From positions 1-18,242 of the forward strand of contig SYFN01000160.1 of assembly GCA_005800405.1 (NCBI GenBank): a stretch of 18,242 nucleotides of DNA, in the 5' to 3' direction. Origin of the DNA: Burkholderiales bacterium (GTDB taxonomy: Bacteria > Pseudomonadota > Gammaproteobacteria > Burkholderiales > Burkholderiaceae_D). A model generated the notes under the pieces. It was not told the origin of the DNA. It did not search any database and was given only the letters and a program-made list of their open reading frames with translations. Both the position numbers and the translations under genes were made by a program. Below are positions 1 to 6,762 of the stretch, in pieces; the first letter of the stretch is position 1; the number at the start of each line of letters is the position of its first letter.

Positions 1-211
1 GGCGCGCATTCTCCTGCTCCAGTTGCTTTAAGCGCTTGGCCTGATCAACCTTCATGCCGCCATACTCACGCCGCCAGCGGTAGTAGCTCTTGTCAGTCGC
101 CCCCGCTTCGCGGCAGGCACTGAGTACATCCTTGCCTTGAGCTATCTTGAGCTCAATCTCGCGCAGCTTGGCCACGATCTGCTCGGGCTTTAATCGAACA
201 CCTTTAGGCAT
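1..211 (-). CDS. IS3-family transposase OrfA, N-terminal 70 residues (partial)
   Basis: This is the N-terminal part of the DNA-binding OrfA subunit of an IS3-family transposase. In this family OrfA is normally fused to the catalytic DDE subunit OrfB by programmed -1 frameshifting. The visible 70 residues start MPKGVRLKPEQIVAKL. They contain a helix-turn-helix of the IS3 OrfA type (about residues 12-50, with ACREAG and YYRWRREYGG) and the beginning of a leucine-zipper-like helix (KRLKQLEQENAR, 59-70). The start at 211 is supported by an AAGGAG ribosome binding site about 8 bases upstream on the minus strand. The gene runs off the left edge, so its integrity cannot be judged. Confidence 0.85.
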   Translation of the reverse strand, partial: MPKGVRLKPEQIVAKLREIELKIAQGKDVLSACREAGATDKSYYRWRREYGGMKVDQAKRLKQLEQENAR

Positions 212-285
212 CACTGACTCCTTAAGAATAATAAAAAAGTAATATTATTCTCACTCAATCCGGATCAGTTTTTTAGCGCAGGTCA
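1..285 (-). mobile_element. End of an IS3-family insertion sequence (5' end of the element, truncated by the window)
   Basis: The stretch holds the start of an orfA-type transposase gene reading leftwards and, beyond it, a terminal sequence. Read on the minus strand from base 285 the end is TGACCTGCGCTAAAAAACTG. It begins with TGA, as IS3-family ends do, and resembles ends of the IS407 subgroup. The subgroup is an inference from memory of these ends. The junction at 285/286 is supported from the other side, because a toxin-type reading frame resumes immediately after it. The other inverted repeat and any target duplication lie outside the window. Confidence 0.75.
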
Positions 286-595
286 GTGGAACCTGCTTGG
301 GAGGGATGTTCGCGTAGAGACCCCGGCAGAAATTATGGCGAAGAAGTTATGGCATAGAGGCGACATCGTCACCGCACGCGACATATTCGATCCCTCATTA
401 GTGATAGAGAAAGATCCAGACGCTCTGCGCTCCGCAGCGACTTGTCTGGTACGTCATCGGGAGACTTTCATGAAACAAATGGAGGAAAGGCAATCCCTGC
501 TAAAGATACAGTTTGAGGCTATCGATACGCTTGATCATCGTCCAGCCTTTGAGGACGCATGCAAGCTCGCGTCAGAATTCTTGCGTGGTCTTTAA
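286..595 (+). pseudogene. C-terminal remnant of an AbiEii/AbiGii-type nucleotidyltransferase toxin, cut by the IS element
   Basis: The frame ending at 595 is open leftwards across the IS boundary and reads WNLLGRDVRVETPAEIMAKK from about 287. The passage ETPAEI-AKKL-HRGD--TARDIFD is characteristic of the central to C-terminal part of AbiEii/AbiGii toxins (DUF1814), nucleotidyltransferases of type IV toxin-antitoxin and abortive-infection systems. The helical remainder, rich in charged residues, fits the C-terminal half of that family. The nucleotidyltransferase core and the AbiEi antitoxin are absent, presumably beyond the IS. An ATG at 335 could start an 86-residue protein, but it has no evident ribosome binding site and lacks the catalytic half, so a functional toxin is unlikely. 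The family call is from recognition of the motif, not from a search. Confidence 0.7.
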
Positions 596-621
596 TTCAT
601 AGCGGGCGAAGATCCATTCAC

Positions 622-1203
622 TCACATCCCCAACGGACTCACCCCAACCCAGCGCACATGCAGCCACAGCATGAACACCACGCCGGCACCTAGCCCAACG
701 ACAAGTGTCAGCAGACTGTTGGCCATCGCGGCCGACGGATAGACCGTAGCGTTCATGCGATCGCGGCGACGCGACACGCGGAAATCCAGCACGGCCCAAA
801 TGAGGAAGGCGCCGAACAGCAGCACATCGGCCAGATTGCCGTTGGCGAGCAAGTGCGCCAGCGCCCAGATTTTTACGCCGGCAATCATCGGATGACCAAT
901 TTTGGACTTGATGATGTTGCGCGGGACATAAGCGGCTGCAACCAGAACGAATGCCAGCAGATTGAACAGCACGGCCACATGCCGTGTCCAGAGGGGTGGC
1001 TGCCAAAGCGCGATCGGTGTCATGCGTGCCTGATCATAGCCAACGATCATCAGGACGAAGCCCGCGATGGAGAGCGCAGTCACGAGGCCTTTCCATTTGA
1101 GCTCGCCGATGCGCTCTAGGGTGCGTGTGCGCCAGTCATCGGCAAAGATGCGCGTTGAGTGCGCACCTAAAAAAAGAATCAAACCAGCGATCAGCAGGGC
1201 CAT
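622..1203 (-). CDS. NnrU-family integral membrane protein
   Basis: A membrane protein of 193 residues with about six hydrophobic segments (near 2-16, 40-56, 74-93, 106-120, 122-141, 163-183). The N-terminus MALLIAGLILFLGAHSTRI and the central HPMIAGVKIWALAHLLANG (104-122) are typical of the NnrU family. NnrU was first linked to nitrite and nitric oxide metabolism in denitrifiers. Many members occur in genomes without denitrification genes, and their biochemical role is not settled. Nothing nearby suggests denitrification. I chose the ATG at 1203 because TGGAG lies six bases upstream and the family begins at this point. A start at 1218 would add MMEHA but has no ribosome binding site. It is divergent from the symporter gene at 1395. 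Confidence 0.85.
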   Translation of the reverse strand: MALLIAGLILFLGAHSTRIFADDWRTRTLERIGELKWKGLVTALSIAGFVLMIVGYDQARMTPIALWQPPLWTRHVAVLFNLLAFVLVAAAYVPRNIIKSKIGHPMIAGVKIWALAHLLANGNLADVLLFGAFLIWAVLDFRVSRRRDRMNATVYPSAAMANSLLTLVVGLGAGVVFMLWLHVRWVGVSPLGM

Positions 1204-1394
1204 AGCGTGCTCCATCATGAGATTATTGAGAGCCTGTTTTGGAAGGCTGCTGGCGACCTTGCATCTGCTTGAAACTACGCTGCGTTAACGCCGTTGGCCG
1301 CAGTTTACCGGATTGGGCGAGACTCGGCCGCGAGTCGTTTATGATGAGCGTGCGAGAGCGCAACGCGAACAACCATAAGCCGAGGAGATCACCC

Positions 1395-2669
1395 ATGGAG
1401 CAAGGCACCATCCACAAACGCCAGATTCTGGCGGCCGTTATTGGCAATGCGCTCGAGTGGTATGACTTTGTGGTGTACGGCTTCCTTACCGTGATCATTT
1501 CGCGCCTGTTCTTTCCGTCCGACAGTGAATATGCGTCCTTGCTGATGGCGATGGCCACCTTTGGGGTGGGGTTTTTCATGCGCCCGGTGGGCGGTATCCT
1601 GATCGGCCTGTATGCAGATCGCAAGGGCCGCAAGGCGGCGCTGCAGCTGATCATTTTGCTGATGACGGTATCGATTGCGATGATCGCGTTTGCACCCACC
1701 TACGCCGCTATTGGTGCTGCAGCACCCGTGTTGATTGTGCTGGCACGACTGCTGCAAGGCATGGCCACCGGTGGCGAGTTCGCCAGCGCGACCTCGTTTT
1801 TGGTGGAGAGCGCGCCACCTGACCGTCGCGGATTTTATGGTTCGCTGCAAATGGTCGGTCAAAGTGTGGCCGCGCTCGCGGGTGCAACGGCGGGCATGCT
1901 GATTACGCAGGGACTCACCCCCGAGCAAATTGACAGTTGGGGCTGGCGTTTGCCTTTCTTGTTCGGCCTGCTGATTGGCCCGGTGGGATTGTGGATTCGT
2001 CGCCACCTGAATGAAACCGAGGCTTTTGTGGAAGCCAGTCAGTCTGCAGAGGCACCCGCGGGACTGATGGCCATCTGGCGTTCCTATCGTCGCAGTATTG
2101 CGGTGTCATTTGGTTTGGTGGTGTCGGGCACGATCATGTACTACGTCGTGCTGATCTACATGCCGACCTATGCCAAAACTCAGCTGGGCATTCCGCTCGC
2201 CGAGGCTTTTATTGCGCAGGTGGCAGGGCTGTTGTGTCTGACGGTGGGTACGCCTTTTTTCGGGATACTGTCGGATCGCATCGGGCGTCGTCCCGTGCTC
2301 ATGCTGGCCTGCGCACTGTATTTCGTTTTGCCGTATCCGCTGTTTTCATGGTTGCAGGCCGATCCCGGATTGTTTCGTCTCGCGGTCACGCAAGTGCTGC
2401 TTTGTAGCGCGGTGGCAGTGGGTTTTGGCGCGATATCGACAGCGTTGGCCGAGCAGTTCCCGGTGCGCATGCGCTCGACCGGTCTTGCGCTGGCTTATAA
2501 CTTTGCGGTGATGTTGTTCGGTGGTTTCGCGCAGCTGTTCGTGACCTGGTTGATCAAGGCTACCGGCACCCCATTGGCGCCGGCGTATTACGTCATGTTT
2601 GGTGCGGTGGTGGGACTGAGCGCGTCGTATTTCCTGACAGAACGATTTCGCGATGAGGTCCTGCATTGA
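1395..2669 (+). CDS. Major facilitator superfamily transporter, metabolite:H+ symporter (MHS) type
   Basis: A 424-residue inner-membrane secondary transporter of the MHS branch of the MFS, which includes ProP and the citrate and alpha-ketoglutarate symporters. The sequence shows the MHS N-terminal signature GNALEWYDFVVYGF (17-30), the loop 2-3 motif GLYADRKGRK (71-80), RLLQGMATGGEF in TM4 (118-129), and the repeated loop 8-9 motif GILSDRIGRRP (290-300). The length is normal for the family. The substrate cannot be read from the sequence; an organic acid or a compatible solute are both possible, and the latter would suit the ion-stress theme. The ATG at 1395 is preceded by GAGGAG at a 7-base distance. 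A longer frame from 1239 lacks this signal and adds a non-homologous N-terminus. Confidence 0.9.
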   Translation: MEQGTIHKRQILAAVIGNALEWYDFVVYGFLTVIISRLFFPSDSEYASLLMAMATFGVGFFMRPVGGILIGLYADRKGRKAALQLIILLMTVSIAMIAFAPTYAAIGAAAPVLIVLARLLQGMATGGEFASATSFLVESAPPDRRGFYGSLQMVGQSVAALAGATAGMLITQGLTPEQIDSWGWRLPFLFGLLIGPVGLWIRRHLNETEAFVEASQSAEAPAGLMAIWRSYRRSIAVSFGLVVSGTIMYYVVLIYMPTYAKTQLGIPLAEAFIAQVAGLLCLTVGTPFFGILSDRIGRRPVLMLACALYFVLPYPLFSWLQADPGLFRLAVTQVLLCSAVAVGFGAISTALAEQFPVRMRSTGLALAYNFAVMLFGGFAQLFVTWLIKATGTPLAPAYYVMFGAVVGLSASYFLTERFRDEVLH

Positions 2670-2746
2670 GCTGCACGCGATGTCTTCTGTTTTTTTTAAT
2701 ATGTGTGCCTGCTGCTCGCTGTAACAGGCCATCGAGATAAAACCCG

Positions 2747-3745
2747 ATGCGACATTTTTTGATCCTGCTGGTGCTCTCTCTTGCACTGCCTCTTGCGCAG
2801 GCGGACGACGTCTATGGCCCCGAGCTCGAGGGCTTTGACTATCCATGGCCCGAGTTTCGGTTTCACTTCACCTCGCAGCGTCAGTCGGTGCAGATGGCTT
2901 ATCTCGAGCTCATGCCAGATAAACCCAATGGCCGCACCGCAGTACTTCTGCATGGTAAAAATTTTTGCAGCGCGACTTGGGAAGGCACGCTGCGTTTTCT
3001 GCAGCAGCAGGGCTATCGCGTAATCGCACCGGATCAGATCGGCTTTTGCAAATCCAGTCGGCCTGCGGCATATCAGTACAGTTTTCATCAGCTCGCGCAC
3101 AACACCAAAGCTTTGCTGGATTCACTCGGTGTAGGCAAAGTGACGGTCATCGGCCATTCCACTGGCGGTATGCTGGCTACGCGTTTTGCGCTGATGTTTG
3201 CCGATCAGGTGGAGCAGCTGGTGATGGTCAATCCCATCGGTCTTGAGGACTGGAAGGCCGAAGGTGTACCTGCACTGTCGGTGGATGAATGGTATGCGCG
3301 TGAGCGCAAGGTCACTGCGACGATGATTCGTAATTACGAGCGCAGCACCTATTACGTGAATGAGTGGCGACCCGAATACGAGATCTGGGTACAAATGCTC
3401 GCGGGCATGTATCGCGGGCCGGGTGGGTTTACCGTGGCATGGCACTCAGCGCTCTTGTACGACATGATTTTTACGCAGCCGGTGCTGTATGAATTTCCAA
3501 ACGTGCGGGTACCGACGCTGGTCTTGATCGGCGAGAAGGACAACACCGCGATTGGCAAGGATATCGCGCCGCCTGAAGTGAAATCACGTCTGGGCAATTA
3601 TCCCGCACTGGCGCGCCGCACGGCCGCTGCAATTCCTGGTGCATCGCTGGTGCTCTTCCCCGAGCTAGGTCATGCGCCGCAGATGCAGGATCCGGATCGA
3701 TTTCATCGCGCGCTGATCGAGGGCCTGAATCGTCGCGCGCCATAA
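2747..3745 (+). CDS. Secreted or periplasmic alpha/beta hydrolase
   Basis: A 332-residue alpha/beta-hydrolase-fold enzyme with an N-terminal signal peptide: hydrophobic core FLILLVLSLALPL, likely cleavage after AQA at about residue 19. The catalytic elements are clear: oxyanion-hole region LLHGKNF (67-73), nucleophile elbow GHSTGG with Ser138, probable acid Asp265 in IGEKD, and His309 in ELGHAP. The cap region between about 165 and 240 is rich in aromatic residues. Substrate is unknown; esterase or lipase-like activity on a small ester is possible. It follows the symporter on the same strand after 77 bases, but a T-run near 2690 lies between them, so co-transcription is uncertain. The ribosome binding site is weak. 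Confidence 0.88.
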   Translation: MRHFLILLVLSLALPLAQADDVYGPELEGFDYPWPEFRFHFTSQRQSVQMAYLELMPDKPNGRTAVLLHGKNFCSATWEGTLRFLQQQGYRVIAPDQIGFCKSSRPAAYQYSFHQLAHNTKALLDSLGVGKVTVIGHSTGGMLATRFALMFADQVEQLVMVNPIGLEDWKAEGVPALSVDEWYARERKVTATMIRNYERSTYYVNEWRPEYEIWVQMLAGMYRGPGGFTVAWHSALLYDMIFTQPVLYEFPNVRVPTLVLIGEKDNTAIGKDIAPPEVKSRLGNYPALARRTAAAIPGASLVLFPELGHAPQMQDPDRFHRALIEGLNRRAP

Positions 3746-3800
3746 ATATCGTATTTTCTGCATCGTCATTGCTTCACGATCCTTTGATTATCCTCTCATC

Positions 3801-4607
3801 ATGACCCAAGCACCCAGCGCAGAAGACCAGTTTGACGAGGAGGCATCACGCCGTCTCGAGTCCATTTATCTTACGCCCGACGTGGTCGAGCAGCGCGCGC
3901 AGGTGATGGCCTTGCTTCAAGCGCAGCCCGGGCAGCGTGCACTGGACATCGGCTGCGGCCCCGGCCTCACCACGCAGTCGCTCGCACAAGCTGTGGGTGA
4001 CAACGGGCAGGTGCTGGGCGTGGATATCGCAGCACCCATGTTGATGATTGCGCGTCAGCGCTGCGCGTCCTTGCCTCAGGTGCGCTTCGAGCTATGCGAC
4101 GTGAATGCCTTGCCCTGTGCCGATGCCAGCATGGACATCGCGCTGGCATCACAGGTGTATGAGTATGTTGAAACGATTGACGCAGCGCTCGTAGAACTGG
4201 CCCGCGTGATACGGCCGGGTGGCAGGGCCGTGCTGGTGGATACCGATTGGGAGTCGGCGGTCTGGGCCAGTCTCGATGATACGCGCATGCGCCGTGTGCT
4301 GGAGACCTGGAATGAACACATACCCCATCCCCAGCTGCCTCGCACATTGAAGCGCCGCATGGAAGCTGCGGGCTTCAGTTCAGTGACGGTGACAGTCGTT
4401 CCCTTGCTGAATTCTGTGTACGACCGCCAGACGTACAGCATCGGCATGATGGACATGATCGGCGCTTTCGTGACAGGTCGTAACGGACTGAGTGCATACG
4501 ATATCTCGGCATGGAAGGCAGATGCTGCTGCGATCGGTACCGAGTATGGTTATTTTTTCAGTCTGAGCCGGTATGTGTTTGTGGGGGAGCGGCAGCCCAA
4601 CCATTAA
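3801..4607 (+). CDS. Class I SAM-dependent methyltransferase
   Basis: A 268-residue cytoplasmic protein with a Rossmann-type methyltransferase domain of the UbiE/Methyltransf_11 kind. Motif I is ALDIGCGPG (47-55). The acidic residue at the end of strand 2 is Asp75 in VLGVDIA. Asp100 in ELCDVNALP fits motif II, and the post-motif is LARVIRPGGRAVLVD (133-147). The substrate cannot be deduced; small-molecule O- or C-methylation is the usual role. The C-terminal 90 residues are not a recognised domain. It follows the hydrolase by 55 bases on the same strand, so the two may be co-transcribed. No ribosome binding site is evident before 3801. Its TAA stop overlaps the stop of the convergent TerC-family gene within one TTAA. 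Confidence 0.88.
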   Translation: MTQAPSAEDQFDEEASRRLESIYLTPDVVEQRAQVMALLQAQPGQRALDIGCGPGLTTQSLAQAVGDNGQVLGVDIAAPMLMIARQRCASLPQVRFELCDVNALPCADASMDIALASQVYEYVETIDAALVELARVIRPGGRAVLVDTDWESAVWASLDDTRMRRVLETWNEHIPHPQLPRTLKRRMEAAGFSSVTVTVVPLLNSVYDRQTYSIGMMDMIGAFVTGRNGLSAYDISAWKADAAAIGTEYGYFFSLSRYVFVGERQPNH

Positions 4608-5353
4608 GCCGATGCCTGAGGCTCATCCTGTATAGAAGGCGGGCGCTGATTGAACCACCATCCGGCCAGGACCACCAGTAGCGCACCCGCGCTGCCGGTC
4701 AGGCTGAGGTGAACGCCGAGATTGTGGAAGTTCAGCAGATCCACGGGCAGTATTTCTGCGACGCGCAATTTGATTGCAACATCCGTGGCGATCATGGATC
4801 CACCCAGATAACCCAGCAATGCAGCGCCCATCGTGATCACGGCAGGGACGCGATCCATGATGCGCAGAATGACTGAGCTGCCCCAGATCACGACCGGGAT
4901 ACTGACCATGATGCCGAATATCACCAATACCAGCTTGTGATCGGAGCTGGCTTGTTCGGCCGCGCCAGCCACGGCGATGACATTATCAATACTCATGACT
5001 AGGTCCGCGATGATGACGGTCTTGATCGCGGTGATCAGGCGATCACCCCCGTCAATTTCATCGTTTTCGTCTTCTTTATTCAGCAGTAACTTGACCCCAA
5101 TCCAGAGCAGCAGCACACCGCCGATGATTTTCAGGTAGGGCAGGGTAAGCAGCGTAACCGCAAAGGCAATCAGAATGATGCGAATCACGATGGCCCCCAG
5201 CGCACCGCCAACGATGCCCTTGAATCGCATATGCTCTGGAAGGTGCCGACAGGCGAGCGCGATCACGATCGCGTTATCACCGCCCAGCAGAATATCAATC
5301 AGGATAATCTGGCCGACGATCAGCCAGTTCAGTTGCTGGAAAAACTCAATCAT
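4604..5353 (-). CDS. TerC-family integral membrane protein (YjbE-like, probable metal-ion exporter)
   Basis: A 249-residue polytopic membrane protein of the TerC family. The repeated acidic membrane motifs are present: ILIDILLGGDNA (17-28) and DLVMSIDNVIAVAG (117-130), with charged residues in membrane helices that are thought to bind metal. The compact size and an acidic loop (LNKEDENDEIDGGDR, 91-105) resemble the YjbE-type subgroup. Members such as Alx and some Bacillus TerC proteins affect Mn2+ export; assigning this protein to manganese is an inference. The start at 5353 has AGGGGAG about six bases upstream. I looked for a yybP-ykoY Mn riboswitch in the 170-base upstream gap and did not see one. 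The channel gene at 5525-6436 lies upstream on the same strand. Confidence 0.9.
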   Translation of the reverse strand: MIEFFQQLNWLIVGQIILIDILLGGDNAIVIALACRHLPEHMRFKGIVGGALGAIVIRIILIAFAVTLLTLPYLKIIGGVLLLWIGVKLLLNKEDENDEIDGGDRLITAIKTVIIADLVMSIDNVIAVAGAAEQASSDHKLVLVIFGIMVSIPVVIWGSSVILRIMDRVPAVITMGAALLGYLGGSMIATDVAIKLRVAEILPVDLLNFHNLGVHLSLTGSAGALLVVLAGWWFNQRPPSIQDEPQASA

Positions 5354-5524
5354 GTTGACTCCCCTGGTGTCGTCTCATGCAGTGCCGCTAACGACGTTGG
5401 TTGATTCATCCGGAAGGCTGGTATCGCCAATCGTTTGATGATTAATTCGTTTGAGATGTCGAATTGGCCTCATCCTGCGAATGACAAGGCTGTACAAACG
5501 CCGCACGCAGCCTCGTCAGAGCGG

Positions 5525-6436
5525 CTACGGTTCTTTGATATCTTTTTCTTCACGTACTTGTCGCGCGATGGCCTCGACCTGCTCATCGCTCATGCCGAAC
5601 TGGCGCTTGAGTATTTGCAGGCGCGCGTTTTCTTCCTCGGTCACGATGCCATCCGCCAGCGCTTCCCATATTTCAGTTTCATACATGACTTCACGTCGCT
5701 CTACCTGAGCGGTATACGCAGTTGCGACAACACCGGTAAGAATCGCTGCCAGCGCAATCGCCAACACCTGCGTGAGGACCACCAAAATCACACCGAAAAT
5801 CGTGATCGGATCCACGTTACCCCAGCCAGAAATAATCGTCAGCAAATACCACTTCATGGTCGCTGGTATCGAGGGGAAAACCTCGGGCTGCACATGACCC
5901 TCGGCGATATAAATCAGCGAAGAAAACAGCAGGCAGGAAATCAGCAGCAGGAACAAGGCCGATGCAAACGAATCCCGTTCTGCCTTGACCGCCTCAATCA
6001 GGTCGGAGAGCGCACTGTTATAACGCGACAGCTTGAAAATCCGCATCAGACGGAACAATCGCAGGAAGCGCAGATCTAGCCCCGGGAACAGCAGCTGTAA
6101 GTAGAACGGCACTGTGCCGAAGAAATCGATAAATCCGTAGAAGCTAAATATATATTCTTTGCGACCACGCCATGCACCACCGTCCTGCGCTGAATATTTG
6201 ACGCCATATGACCACACCCGGAGTACATACTCCAGCGTGAAGATCATCACACTCACCACATCAAAAATATGGAAATACGTCACGTAGGCCTCGTGCAGCT
6301 CGTGCACTGATTCCAGAATAATGGCAACCACATTCAAAACCACCACGCTTGCAATGAAAATTTCGCAAGCACGAGCTGCCTTGTTTTCTACTGAGCCTTC
6401 CAGCAGGTCGTAAATGCGCGTTTGAAGGGATTTCAT
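5525..6436 (-). CDS. Voltage-sensor ion channel with non-canonical pore signature (paralogue A)
   Basis: A 303-residue six-helix channel: S1 about 22-42, S2 55-77, S3 98-117, S4 121-138, S5 154-179, S6 211-242. S4 carries arginines every third residue (R123, R126, R129, R132, then K135, R138), so the voltage sensor looks intact. The pore signature is T200-I-I-S-G-W-G-N207 rather than TxxSVGYGD: one residue fewer, Tyr replaced by Trp, and Asn for Asp. Ion selectivity is therefore uncertain and K+ should not be assumed. The cytoplasmic tail (250-303) carries LADGIVTEEE and a helix-loop-helix shared with paralogue B (13318-14208). A perfect TATAAT lies upstream on the minus strand, but no clear ribosome binding site precedes the ATG. 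The TerC-family gene lies 171 bases downstream. Confidence 0.88.
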   Translation of the reverse strand: MKSLQTRIYDLLEGSVENKAARACEIFIASVVVLNVVAIILESVHELHEAYVTYFHIFDVVSVMIFTLEYVLRVWSYGVKYSAQDGGAWRGRKEYIFSFYGFIDFFGTVPFYLQLLFPGLDLRFLRLFRLMRIFKLSRYNSALSDLIEAVKAERDSFASALFLLLISCLLFSSLIYIAEGHVQPEVFPSIPATMKWYLLTIISGWGNVDPITIFGVILVVLTQVLAIALAAILTGVVATAYTAQVERREVMYETEIWEALADGIVTEEENARLQILKRQFGMSDEQVEAIARQVREEKDIKEP

Positions 6437-6526
6437 GTTTCGACAATAAGCCCGAACAAGACGGGTTTCATTGGTTAATGGTTCTGCGGCACTTGTCGTG
6501 CGACCTTGTTGTTGATTTGAACAGAC

Positions 6527-6543
6527 GGCGACATTATATCGCC
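6527..6543 (-). promoter_or_regulatory. TATAAT -10 box inside a 5-base inverted repeat, upstream of channel paralogue A
   Basis: On the minus strand a perfect TATAAT (6538 to 6533) lies between inverted-repeat arms; on the plus strand these read GGCGA (6527-6531) and TCGCC (6539-6543). No good -35 hexamer is seen at 16-18 bases, which may mean activator dependence. Transcription would begin about 90 bases before the start codon at 6436. The dyad around the -10 box could be an operator, which is an inference. Confidence 0.45.
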
Positions 6544-6666
6544 CGCCTGATGTGATTTATGGAAATATTCGTAGCCTTCCTTCGACAATAATTTTGAGGA
6601 TACTGTTATTGATTTAGCAGTTATGCATTTGATAGTTAACAATTTACTCATGTCATTGAGACTGGA

Positions 6667-6696
6667 TTGCCAACAGGCTTTTACAGGCGATACACT
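6667..6696 (+). promoter_or_regulatory. Candidate sigma70-type promoter for the tandem channel gene
   Basis: TTGCCA (6667-6672) and TACACT (6691-6696) are separated by 18 bases, each matching four to five positions of the sigma70 consensus. A transcript would start near 6703 and leave a leader of about 60 bases that includes the shared element at 6723-6743. This is a consensus match only. Confidence 0.35.
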
Positions 6697-6722
6697 TGCC
6701 CATCGCAATGATCCGTTATTCC

Positions 6723-6743
6723 GCGCATTAAAAATATAACAAC
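6723..6743 (+). promoter_or_regulatory. 21-base element shared with the region upstream of the CPA1 antiporter (copy 1)
   Basis: The block starts GCGCATTAAAAA and ends TATAACAAC. It is identical to 12005-12025 at 20 of 21 positions, the single difference being T at 6735 where the other copy has A. It ends 19 bases before the channel ATG. TATAAC within it could serve as a -10 box for a short-leader transcript; alternatively it is a protein- or RNA-level regulatory site. Confidence 0.5.
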
Positions 6744-6762
6744 TTATCCGGCGAAAAAACCC

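Larger units (their letters stand above)
6437..6762. other. AT-rich divergent intergenic region between two channel genes
   Basis: These 326 bases separate the channel on the minus strand from the tandem channel on the plus strand and show no credible gene. A minus-strand frame at 6475-6708 encodes 77 residues without recognisable features and looks spurious. The region is clearly more AT-rich than its flanks. It contains candidate promoters for both directions and, at 6723-6743, an element nearly identical to one upstream of the CPA1 antiporter gene. These are listed separately. Confidence 0.7.

Noticed and set aside
1321..1336. GACTCG-GCCG-CGAGTC hairpin before the symporter gene
   Set aside because: Only a 6-base stem without a proper T-run, and no gene ends there; insufficient for a terminator or operator call.
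1239..1394. Upstream extension of the MHS symporter
   Set aside because: The added 52 residues are not membrane-like or homologous, and the ATG at 1395 has GAGGAG at the right distance.
5354..5524. Possible yybP-ykoY Mn2+ riboswitch upstream of the TerC-family gene
   Set aside because: GGGGAGT near the ATG resembles part of that motif, but it is simply the ribosome binding site; the remaining conserved parts of the aptamer are not present in the gap.
5435..6079. 214-residue plus-strand frame
   Set aside because: Antisense to channel paralogue A, with a composition (many Arg, Gln, His) typical of a shadow frame.
6475..6708. 77-residue minus-strand frame in the divergent channel region
   Set aside because: AT-rich intergenic DNA, no ribosome binding site, no recognisable features, and it covers candidate promoters.
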